A stretch of DNA of 11,954 bases from Candidatus Woesearchaeota archaeon (lineage in GTDB: Archaea; Nanobdellota; Nanobdellia; Woesearchaeales; GW2011-AR4): positions 1 through 11,954 of the forward strand of contig JACPMU010000012.1 of the NCBI GenBank assembly GCA_016185865.1, read 5' to 3'. A model generated the notes under the pieces. It saw only the letters and a list, made by a program, of their open reading frames with translations, was not told the origin of the DNA and did no database searches. Below, piece by piece: positions 6,358 to 11,868 of this stretch. How positions within the stretch are numbered: the first letter of the stretch is position 1; every line of letters starts with the position of its first letter. A program made the translations under genes and the position numbers.

Positions 6358-6408
6358 TTTGTGCTCCTCCTCGGCGCAAATGTATTAACACAGCAAAAGC
6401 GGATTACT

Positions 6409-6458
6409 TCAATCACTAATACTTTCAGAAGTCGCTCTCGTGATTGATTTTATTTTTA
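6409..6458 (+). terminator. Inverted repeat followed by a T-rich tract
   Basis: TCAATCAC (6409-6416) and GTGATTGA (6440-6447) are perfect complements enclosing 23 bases, which themselves hold a small hairpin ACTT-TCAG-AAGT (6421-6432). A T-rich run follows on the plus strand (6448-6458). It may end the plus-strand coiled-coil transcript. It is 140 bases past the last stop, so assignment is weak. Confidence 0.35.
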
Positions 6459-6486
6459 AGTATTGTTTAATGATTTTTTCAGTAAT

Positions 6487-6496
6487 GTTTTTAAAC
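6487..6496 (+). promoter_or_regulatory. TATA box of the tRNA-Leu transcript
   Basis: TTTTTTAAAC-like sequence (TTTTTAAA core at 6488-6495) would start transcription near 6516-6520. That is exactly where the leader hairpin begins and about 43 bases before the mature tRNA 5' end. Confidence 0.5.
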
Positions 6497-6519
6497 CAAA
6501 ATCTTACTCTAAATAGAAT

Positions 6520-6552
6520 GCGGGCAGCGCGAAAGGAATTTCGCTGGTCCGC
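6520..6552 (+). ncRNA. GNRA-capped hairpin in the leader of the tRNA-Leu gene
   Basis: Outer stem GCGGGC/GTCCGC (6520-6525 with 6547-6552, one G-U pair), a small internal loop AGC/TG, and an inner stem GCGAAA/TTTCGC (6529-6534 with 6539-6544) capped by GGAA, a GNRA tetraloop. Twelve pairs in 33 bases right upstream of a tRNA and right after the expected transcription start make a structured RNA likely. It could be a 5' leader element or a separate small RNA released by RNase P. It lacks box C/D and an ACA tail. Confidence 0.5.
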
Positions 6553-6593
6553 TCATAAATTCGCGGGGATGCCGGAGCGGCCAAACGGGATAG

Positions 6594-6624
6594 CGGTTGG
6601 CATCCAAAGGTGCTAAACATCCAA
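6594..6624 (+). other. Non-canonical tRNA intron 1 (position 30/31)
   Basis: 31 bases. The splice structure is a near-ideal bulge-helix-bulge: a four-pair central helix GGAT (6588-6591) with ATCC (6619-6622), a 5' bulge AG^C (6592-6594) and a 3' bulge AA^A (6623-6625). The inner hairpin runs G6595-C6618 through C6604-G6609 with a CAAA loop and a single G-A mismatch. The outer helix is essentially missing (only G6587-C6626), as in the relaxed forms known for non-canonical archaeal introns. Confidence 0.8.
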
Positions 6625-6631
6625 ACTCAAG

Positions 6632-6674
6632 TTTGAAGTAATGAGGCTTAAAGCTGATGAAGTACTTACGAGCC
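6632..6674 (+). other. Canonical-position tRNA intron 2 (37/38)
   Basis: 43 bases. The central helix pairs C32-U33-C34 (6626-6628) with GAG (6670-6672), and the fourth pair is an A-C mismatch. The 5' bulge is AG^T (6630-6632) and the 3' bulge CC^A (6673-6675). An intron stem AAGTA/TACTT (6636-6640 with 6663-6667) closes the interior. The anticodon-stem outer helix is complete only after intron 1 is gone. Confidence 0.75.
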
Positions 6675-6735
6675 ATCTATTGGCTTAGTGCCTTCGCAGG
6701 TTCGAATCCTGCTCCCCGCATTTTTTGTACTTAAA

Positions 6736-7767
6736 ATGTTACGCAATTGTAAATTTTGTGGAAATTCATTTGAACCTTCCATTAAACATCCTAATCAGAA
6801 TTCTTGCAACAGAACTTGTTCTAGGAAATTATATTATAAAAATAACATAAAAATATTTAAGAAAAAGTTTAAAGAAAGATACGAGAAAGTAAAACATTAC
6901 CCCCGATATAAAGAAAAAGTTAGAATAAATCAAAAAAATTGGTCAGTTCAAAATCCAGAACGAGTAAAAGAAATCAACAGAAAATATAAAGAAAATCATA
7001 AAAATGAAATTCTTGCTAAATTGCGAAAGTATGAATTGAGGGAAAATGCTTGTGTTTTTTGTAATACAAAATTTATGCCAGACAGAAATCATCCTATGGC
7101 AAAATGTTGCAGTCAAAAATGTAGAACCAAACTATGGGCTAAAAATTATCCAGAGAAATTTAAACAAATAAATATTGAAAAATCAAAAAGGTATCGTGAA
7201 AGACATCCAGAAAAAATAAAGGAACAAAGTAAAAAATCAGTTGAATCAGGAAGGGCAAATAAAAATCAAAAGGTGTGGAGAGAAAGACATTTAGAAAAAG
7301 CTAAAGAGTTAAGGAAAAAACAATATTGGAAGAATCCAGAAAGAGAACGGGAAAAAGTTAAAGAATGGAGACAAACAGAAGCAGGTAAGTTATCTCACAG
7401 AGCAGATTCAAAAAGAAGGCAATATACTAGAAAAAGTAAATTAGCCAATGACTTCCCATTAACTAGAAAAAAACAAGATTATATTCCGTATAGGGATAAC
7501 AATACTTGTGTTTATTGTCACGTTGAACCTAATATTGTTACTTTGGATCATATAATTGCACAAGAAAACAAAGGGAATAACTCGGTAAATAATTTAGTTG
7601 TGAGTTGTCGATATTGTAATGCTTCTAAGCAAGATAAACAATTAGAAATATGGTTAAAATCTGATTATTGCAAACTGAAAGGAATCACAAAAGAATCAAT
7701 TAACCCAATTGTATGGAATCTATTGGTAAAACAAAAAAATCAAGTAAAATTGGTTCAAAAAGAGTAA
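6736..7767 (+). CDS. HNH endonuclease, probably a free-standing homing nuclease
   Basis: 343 residues from ATG 6736. A GTG at 6688 would start inside the tRNA and is not used. Domains: a zinc finger C5-K-F-C8 ... C24-x3-C28; a second copy C106-V-F-C109 ... C124/C125 and C129; a Lys/Arg-rich helical region with repeated units such as YRERHPEKIKE, WRERHLEKAKE and YWKNPERERE (about 60-220), typical DNA-binding arrays of phage and mobile HNH proteins; then the HNH core C258-V-Y-C261, DH (271-272), N-NN (282, 285-286), C291-R-Y-C294-N295. The core looks intact, so the enzyme may be active. It lies 15 bases after the tRNA-Leu, without a Shine-Dalgarno or TATA box. It is much richer in AAA/AAT codons than RNase J next door, suggesting recent arrival. 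No terminal repeats or att duplication is visible. Confidence 0.88.
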   Translation: MLRNCKFCGNSFEPSIKHPNQNSCNRTCSRKLYYKNNIKIFKKKFKERYEKVKHYPRYKEKVRINQKNWSVQNPERVKEINRKYKENHKNEILAKLRKYELRENACVFCNTKFMPDRNHPMAKCCSQKCRTKLWAKNYPEKFKQINIEKSKRYRERHPEKIKEQSKKSVESGRANKNQKVWRERHLEKAKELRKKQYWKNPEREREKVKEWRQTEAGKLSHRADSKRRQYTRKSKLANDFPLTRKKQDYIPYRDNNTCVYCHVEPNIVTLDHIIAQENKGNNSVNNLVVSCRYCNASKQDKQLEIWLKSDYCKLKGITKESINPIVWNLLVKQKNQVKLVQKE

Positions 7768-7790
7768 TTTTTTTGAATAATCCCACAAAC

Positions 7791-7801
7791 CTTTTTAAAT
7801 C
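7791..7801 (+). promoter_or_regulatory. TATA box of the RNase J gene
   Basis: CTTTTTAAATC lies about 27 bases before the ATG at 7823, giving a leaderless transcript and confirming the start; no Shine-Dalgarno precedes it. The gene is therefore transcribed independently of the HNH gene. Confidence 0.65.
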
Positions 7802-7822
7802 ATCTTCTAATCTTTTGCTGTA

Positions 7823-9148
7823 ATGGTTGAAATCTGCACTATTGGAGGATATAACGAAGTAGGAAAGAACTCTACTGCAATAAAGATTGGCGATGATGCT
7901 TATGTTTTTGACTTGGGAATTCATCTTGAAAACTATGTCAAATACACCCAGGATGAGGACATAGTTGACATCAGCCCCAAAGAGCTGATGAAAGCAGGGG
8001 CTGTCCCTGACATTTCCGCAATTGAAGACTGGAAAAACAATGTAAAGATGATTCTGCCTACGCATGCCCATCTTGACCATTTAGGCGCAATTCCCTATCT
8101 TGCGAACAACTTCAAGGCTCCGATTATGTGCACTCCGTTCACATCAGAAGTTTTAAAAGGCATACTAACAGAAGACAAGATTAAGCTGAACAATAAGATA
8201 AGAAGCATGTCTGCAAATTCCTCATTTCAGGCAAATAATGTGAAGATAGAGTTTGTGCACATGACTCATTCAACACCCCATACTGTGATGATTGCGCTGC
8301 ATACAAAAGAAGGAATCATACTTTACGCTAATGACTTTAAGTTTGATTTGTTTCCAACGCTTGGGCAAAAACCGAATTTCAAAAGGCTGGAAGAATTGGG
8401 AAAGCAAAAGGTTCTTGCTTTGATATGCGATTCAACCTATGCTGCTGACGCAAGAAAAATGCCGTCTGAATCAATAGCAAAGGAGATGCTGAGAGAAGTC
8501 ATGCTTGGCATTGACTCAAAAAACAAGCATGTTGTTGTCACAACATTCTCATCCCATATTGCAAGGCTTAAGTCAATTGTTGAATTTGGGCAGAAAATGA
8601 ACAGGAAGATTGTCTTCATGGGGCGCTCAATGGCAAAGTATGTGAGGGCAGCGGAAGCAACCGGCATTGCAAAGTTCACCAACAAAGTTGAGGTTTTGAA
8701 GTTCAGCGGCCAGATAAAAAGAAAATTAAAAAAGATTGCAAAAGACAGGGGCAAATATTTGATGGTTGTCACAGGCCACCAAGGGGAGCCAAAATCAACG
8801 CTTGCAAAGATGATGAATAACGAGTTAAAGTTTAAATTTTTTCCGGAAGATCATATTATTTTTTCATGCAGGACCATACCAACACCAACAAACATAGCAA
8901 ACAGGCAGAAGCTTGAGGCTGACTTAAGGACATTCAATGTCAGAATCTTCAAGGACATACACCAAAGCGGCCATGCGGCACGAGAAGACTTAAGAGACTT
9001 GATAAATTTGGTTAAGCCTCAGCATATAATTCCTGCACATGGAGAATTAAGGATGACAAGCGCACTGGCTGACCTTGCAGTGGAAATGGGATACAAAAAA
9101 GGGCAGAATGTCCATGTAATGGGCAACGGGGAAAGGCTCAAACTGTAA
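7823..9148 (+). CDS. rnj: Archaeal RNase J, beta-CASP metallo-beta-lactamase ribonuclease
   Basis: Exoribonuclease that degrades RNA from the 5' end; archaeal RNase J acts in RNA decay and 5' quality control. 441 residues, about the usual archaeal length. Metal-binding motifs are complete: HAHLDH (81-86), the motif 3 His in MTHSTPH (about 149), the motif 4 Asp in NDFKFD (171), and the C-terminal His in PAHGE (406). The beta-CASP part has CDSTYA (motif A, 202-207), TTFSSHIAR (motif B, 240-248), VVTGHQGEP (315-323) and SGHAARED (motif C, 382-389). The start MVEICTIGGYNEVGKN is the family's typical N-terminus. It differs from the CPSF-type aCPSF1/2 paralogues by lacking KH domains and by this N-terminal pattern. 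Cytoplasmic, zinc dependent. Confidence 0.94.
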   Translation: MVEICTIGGYNEVGKNSTAIKIGDDAYVFDLGIHLENYVKYTQDEDIVDISPKELMKAGAVPDISAIEDWKNNVKMILPTHAHLDHLGAIPYLANNFKAPIMCTPFTSEVLKGILTEDKIKLNNKIRSMSANSSFQANNVKIEFVHMTHSTPHTVMIALHTKEGIILYANDFKFDLFPTLGQKPNFKRLEELGKQKVLALICDSTYAADARKMPSESIAKEMLREVMLGIDSKNKHVVVTTFSSHIARLKSIVEFGQKMNRKIVFMGRSMAKYVRAAEATGIAKFTNKVEVLKFSGQIKRKLKKIAKDRGKYLMVVTGHQGEPKSTLAKMMNNELKFKFFPEDHIIFSCRTIPTPTNIANRQKLEADLRTFNVRIFKDIHQSGHAAREDLRDLINLVKPQHIIPAHGELRMTSALADLAVEMGYKKGQNVHVMGNGERLKL

Positions 9149-9154
9149 AACCAA

Positions 9155-9192
9155 AAATATTTAAATGGAGTTATATAACTTCTTTGAGGGGG
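9155..9192 (+). promoter_or_regulatory. TATA box and Shine-Dalgarno of the 117-residue protein gene
   Basis: AAATATTTAAATG (centred near 9161) would start transcription near 9186, just in time to include GAGGGGGT (9186-9192), six bases before the ATG at 9198. A second AT-rich box, TTATATAAC (9171-9179), is an alternative. Confidence 0.5.
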
Positions 9193-9197
9193 TAAAT

Positions 9198-9551
9198 ATG
9201 AGCAGAAATTCAAGAATAGCTGGAGTTGTATTTATACCATTGGCAGCTTTAGGTTTAGGGGGAGCAGCTTATCAAGATATTATTTGTGCTGAGAGAGTAG
9301 CATATCATAGATTTGTAAAATACGCCCGGAGCCAAGAAGGAATGGAAAGAATGATGTCTGAACTACGAAAATTAAGATCTTCGCCTAAGGCTACCACAAC
9401 ACAAATCAATAACTTAGAGAAGGCCTTGTCAAGCGCTCCTACGATTAATGTAGCTCCATTAGGTTGGGATTGTTCACCATCTGTTGCACTTGGCAATGAG
9501 AATGCTGATGATATTTTCGACGAATATTTATTTGGAGAGAGGAGCATATAA
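9198..9551 (+). CDS. Small N-terminally anchored protein, 117 residues, unknown
   Basis: Start chosen at ATG 9198 because GAGGGGGT lies six bases upstream; an in-frame ATG at 9165 has no such support. After MSRNSR a hydrophobic stretch IAGVVFIPLAALGLGGAAY (about 7-25) is a signal anchor or signal peptide. The rest (about 90 residues) is soluble, with a helix-rich middle (ERVAYHRFVKYARSQEGMERMMSELRKL) and an acidic end NADDIFDEYLF. Two Cys (about 30 and 91) could bond outside the cell. I do not recognise it. Its stop lies two bases before the pcn start, but pcn also appears to have its own promoter within this gene. Confidence 0.6.
   Translation: MSRNSRIAGVVFIPLAALGLGGAAYQDIICAERVAYHRFVKYARSQEGMERMMSELRKLRSSPKATTTQINNLEKALSSAPTINVAPLGWDCSPSVALGNENADDIFDEYLFGERSI
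9523..9544 (+). promoter_or_regulatory. Internal TATA box and Shine-Dalgarno of pcn
   Basis: ATATTTAT (9524-9531) lies about 26 bases before the pcn ATG, which would give a leaderless message. GAGGAG (9539-9544), nine bases upstream, could serve a longer transcript starting before the 117-residue gene. Both modes may be used. Confidence 0.45.
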
Positions 9552-9553
9552 AA

Positions 9554-10300
9554 ATGAGATTAACTCTAGCAGAACCAAGCTACTTAAAGGAAAGCATATC
9601 CATTATTTCTGATTTGGTTAATGAGGCGCGGTTTAAGATAACACCAAATGCAATTGAATTAGTGGCAATGGACCCTGCGAATGTTGCAATGGTTGTTTTC
9701 AAGCTGCTTAGCAGCTGCTTCTCAGAGTATGATGTCAAAAAAGACATTGAAATAGGAATCAATTTGAGCAATTTAAAGCAGGTTTTGAGAAGGGCATCTC
9801 CAAAAGACATGCTTACAATCGAAATGGATGATGACAACAGGCTAAAGATACAGCTGGAAAGCGCAACAACAAGGACATTCAACCTTCCCATTATTGACCT
9901 TGAGGAAAAGGAGCAGAAAGTGCCTGAGCTGAAATTTCCGGTAACCATAAAAACATCGTCAAGCGTGCTGAACGAGGCAATTGCCGATGTTGATGTTGTT
10001 GGGGAGAGCGTTGCATTCATCGCAGAGCCGAAAAAATTCATTTTGCAGGCAGAAGGGGATTTAAACAGGGCAAGGATTGAAATCAGGGAAGATGATGCCA
10101 CAAAGGTAAGCATAAACGGTGATGAAAAGATAAAGGCAAAGTACAGCATTGAATATCTGAAGAAGATGATTAACGGCTCAAAGCTAAGCGACGATGTTGT
10201 TGTGCAGTTCAGCAAGGACTATCCTTTAAAGCTTGAGTACAAGACTGTTGACAAGGTAATGCTTTCTTTCATACTGGCTCCAAGAGTGGAGAATGATTAA
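9554..10300 (+). CDS. pcn: DNA polymerase sliding clamp (PCNA)
   Basis: Forms a ring-shaped homotrimer around DNA and tethers DNA polymerase, FEN1, ligase and other partners. 248 residues, the normal length. Family marks: LVAMDPANVAMVVFKL (36-51) corresponds to the conserved VAMD...V segment of domain 1, the interdomain connector is around NLPIIDLEEKEQKVPEL (110-126), and the C-terminal end LAPRVEND matches the usual APK/RxE tail that meets PIP-box partners. Two repeated clamp folds are seen, about residues 1-112 and 128-245. Only one copy is visible here, so a homotrimer is expected. Located after a small anchored protein gene with a two-base gap. Confidence 0.95.
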   Translation: MRLTLAEPSYLKESISIISDLVNEARFKITPNAIELVAMDPANVAMVVFKLLSSCFSEYDVKKDIEIGINLSNLKQVLRRASPKDMLTIEMDDDNRLKIQLESATTRTFNLPIIDLEEKEQKVPELKFPVTIKTSSSVLNEAIADVDVVGESVAFIAEPKKFILQAEGDLNRARIEIREDDATKVSINGDEKIKAKYSIEYLKKMINGSKLSDDVVVQFSKDYPLKLEYKTVDKVMLSFILAPRVEND

Positions 10301-10360
10301 GTTAATTTTTAGGTTATTTTTTTGGCTAAAATGTTGGTTACAATATCCAAGTGATTAGGA

Positions 10361-10717
10361 ATGGTGAAGTATTCTGATGAGGCATATAACCCGGTAATGG
10401 ATGTATATAATTCAATACCAACAGAGGCTAAAGAGACTGCTAACAAGATTGTGGGAGATTTTAAGAGTGGTTTCCCTGAAGGCGAGGCTCCACCAACTGG
10501 TATGATTAAAAAGTTAATTCCACTTGTTCCTAAAGGTAAGCTAGATGGACTTGAGAGTGCAATTAAAAAGGCTTCTGAATTTGAAAAGAAGGGAAATGAA
10601 GCAATTGCAGCAGCTCCTAGCGGATTTCTTAATATTGGTCCTAGATATGCTGCCCTATTAGCAGCTGCTGCAGCTATAGCACTGATGATGGCGGGTATGC
10701 CACCCTACATACCATAG
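10361..10717 (+). CDS. Small tail-anchored protein, 118 residues, unknown
   Basis: Not recognised. ATG at 10361 is preceded by AAGTGATT (10349-10356), a partial Shine-Dalgarno at suitable spacing. Residues 1-90 are soluble and mostly helical (PTEAKETANKIVGDFKSGF, LDGLESAIKKASEFEKKGNEAI), and the end is a Gly/Ala-rich membrane segment (YAALLAAAAAIALMMAGM) closing with PPYIP. Together this suggests a protein anchored by its C-terminus and facing the cytoplasm. Composition resembles neither a secreted protein nor a toxin. The 60 bases between it and pcn are T-rich and may end the pcn transcript. Confidence 0.6.
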   Translation: MVKYSDEAYNPVMDVYNSIPTEAKETANKIVGDFKSGFPEGEAPPTGMIKKLIPLVPKGKLDGLESAIKKASEFEKKGNEAIAAAPSGFLNIGPRYAALLAAAAAIALMMAGMPPYIP

Positions 10718-10727
10718 CAATCGTTAA

Positions 10728-10753
10728 TTTTATATATAACAATTCTGAGAATT
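10728..10753 (+). promoter_or_regulatory. TATA box with a palindrome over the start site
   Basis: TTTATATATAAC (10728-10739) is centred about 26 bases before the ATG at 10759, so the message is leaderless. Between them lies AATTCT-G-AGAATT (10741-10753), a perfect inverted repeat placed where RNA polymerase would start, a classic position for a repressor site. Confidence 0.55.
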
Positions 10754-10758
10754 TTATT

Positions 10759-11226
10759 ATGAAGGATAAATCTCATTCTTTTTTGGTGGACTGGACAGTT
10801 AATTTCGTCAAAAACAAGGACATTATTTCCAAAAAGATTGAGAAGATTGAAAATGGAAAAGACGGCTTTGACCTTTATGTAAAATACAGGGACAGGGAGC
10901 AGTATTTCATAATCGCAGCAAATATTTCTGGCATTGACTCAATCATCCAAAGATTAAATAGTAACTCTTATTTCAGCATTGTAACAATCAATTCAAAGGA
11001 GAATTTCGACATTGTAATAAAAAACTGGAGCAAATTAATTGGATTTAAGTTCCTTAACATAATATTTGTCAACCCGTTTTCAGATATGGACAAGAAATGG
11101 ATTGTTTTCCCGCATACCCACCATAAGATATGCGACGAGTCTTCTTTGAAAAATGGGTTAAGGGCAATGTTTGAGATGGTCGAGCCGATAGAGGAGCAGC
11201 AGTTAATTGCAAAAATCACAGGCTGA
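10759..11226 (+). CDS. Conserved-looking soluble alpha/beta protein, 155 residues, unknown function
   Basis: Leaderless start at ATG 10759. No signal peptide or membrane segment. The sequence alternates strands and helices: DGFDLYVKYRDREQYFIIAANI (about 34-55) gives two strands of a sheet, IVTINSKENFDIVIKNWSKLI a strand and helix, and FLNIIFVNPFSDMDKKWIVFPHTHHKIC a strand pair with a His-rich turn, then a helix ending MVEPIEEQQLI. The G-F-D-x5-R-x-x-Y-F-I-I pattern loosely recalls restriction-endonuclease-like folds, but the full PD-(D/E)xK set is not clear, so I give no function. THH (about 120-122) could bind metal. It overlaps the convergent gene by 11 bases at the 3' ends. Confidence 0.7.
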   Translation: MKDKSHSFLVDWTVNFVKNKDIISKKIEKIENGKDGFDLYVKYRDREQYFIIAANISGIDSIIQRLNSNSYFSIVTINSKENFDIVIKNWSKLIGFKFLNIIFVNPFSDMDKKWIVFPHTHHKICDESSLKNGLRAMFEMVEPIEEQQLIAKITG

Positions 11227-11824
11227 ACAAAATAAGCTGCCCTGCAAACCCGGAGAAAAGCGGAATAAGCAGATTGTCATCAAGCTCATCCACCAAGGTT
11301 TCAACTATGGTTGCAACAACTGCCATTCCTAAAATAACATAGATGCTGTCAAGTATTATGAAGCCGACAACAAGGTTTGTTCCCATCTCCCCTAAAAACC
11401 CTGCCCATGTCTTGTTCCTGAAAATCAGGGTTGAGCCGTATCTTTTTCCAACCAATGCAGCCACCATGTCGCCAAAAGTTGTCATGAGCAAGGCTGCCAA
11501 TGCAATCTTGTAGTCAAAGACAGCAAGCGAGATTATTGTTGCTGACAGGAAATAAATCACACCATACATCCTGTGCTGCTCCTTAGCCCTTATAAACTGG
11601 GAAAAGAAGGGCATTTTCCAGTTTAATTCAAGCCTGAAGTACTCCAATATCAAGAACAGGATCAGCAATGCAACAAGGAAAAGCAATGCCACTTGCTTTG
11701 AAAGGGCTTCTGTGTAGCCTGCGCCTATGAGGCTGTCCTGTATAAGAAAGTAAGCTGCAAGAACAATAAGAATTGTAATGTGAATTATCTTCCTTCCGAT
11801 TTCGTGAAACAATCCCCATACCAT
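11216..11824 (-). CDS. Dolichol/phytol kinase-like integral membrane protein (SEC59 family)
   Basis: Probable CTP-dependent polyprenol kinase, making polyprenyl or dolichyl phosphate for glycosylation or recycling isoprenoid alcohols; the exact substrate cannot be read from sequence. 202 residues with about six hydrophobic spans. Family marks: EIGRKIIHI (8-16), TTFGDMVAALVGKRYG (115-130), NKTWAGFLGEMGTN (137-150), and ETLVDELDDNLLIPL (175-189), the E...DDN-L-P signature of the family. A glutamate-rich segment and short length match archaeal members. TATA-like TATTTATAC (minus strand, 11847-11855) about 27 bases before the ATG indicates a leaderless message. Its end overlaps the convergent 155-residue gene. 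Confidence 0.8.
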   Translation of the reverse strand: MVWGLFHEIGRKIIHITILIVLAAYFLIQDSLIGAGYTEALSKQVALLFLVALLILFLILEYFRLELNWKMPFFSQFIRAKEQHRMYGVIYFLSATIISLAVFDYKIALAALLMTTFGDMVAALVGKRYGSTLIFRNKTWAGFLGEMGTNLVVGFIILDSIYVILGMAVVATIVETLVDELDDNLLIPLFSGFAGQLILFSL

Positions 11825-11846
11825 GACTATAAACTATCTGGATTAG

Positions 11847-11855
11847 TATAAATAG
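11847..11855 (-). promoter_or_regulatory. TATA box of the dolichol-kinase-like gene
   Basis: Reads TATTTATAC on the minus strand, about 27 bases before the ATG at 11824. It lies just downstream of the tRNA-Gly 3' end, so the two genes are transcribed separately or in tandem. Confidence 0.6.
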
Positions 11856-11868
11856 GTTTCTAAATAGG

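Larger units (their letters stand above)
6563..6720 (+). tRNA. tRNA-Leu(CAA) with two introns
   Basis: Acceptor stem GCGGGGA (6563-6569) pairs with TCCCCGC (6713-6719), and the discriminator is A6720, as expected for archaeal Leu. D-stem CCG/CGG (6572-6574, 6586-6588), T arm GCAGG-TTCGAAT-CCTGC (6696-6712) and a long Leu-type variable arm GGCTTAGTGCC then TTC (6682-6695) make it class II. No contiguous stretch gives an anticodon arm with U33. Removing 6594-6624 and 6632-6674 yields ATAGA-CTCAAGA-TCTAT, a perfect five-pair stem with anticodon CAA, in an 84-base mature tRNA. Both cuts fall between the second and third bases of three-base bulges. CCA is not encoded. A T-run follows at 6721-6726. 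Confidence 0.88.

Noticed and set aside
6095..6391. 98-codon minus-strand frame near the operon end
   Set aside because: It is antisense to the third coiled-coil gene, Phe/Leu-rich in shadow style, and conflicts with the better supported short Cys frame.
6269..6562. CRISPR array or repeat cluster in the RNA-rich spacer
   Set aside because: Several inverted repeats are present but no regularly spaced direct repeats.
6563..6720. Reading the tRNA as Trp(CCA), Ser(GCT) or Leu(UAA) with a single intron
   Set aside because: Each fails on anticodon-stem pairing, U33, mature length or discriminator base; only the two-intron Leu(CAA) model satisfies all.
6688..6735. Upstream GTG start of the HNH gene
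   Set aside because: These codons are the variable and T arms and acceptor stem of tRNA-Leu; the zinc-finger domain begins right after the ATG at 6736.
6700..7822. Integrative element at the tRNA 3' end with a duplicated att site
   Set aside because: No copy of the tRNA 3' end is seen after the HNH gene and no integrase is present; the gene looks free-standing.
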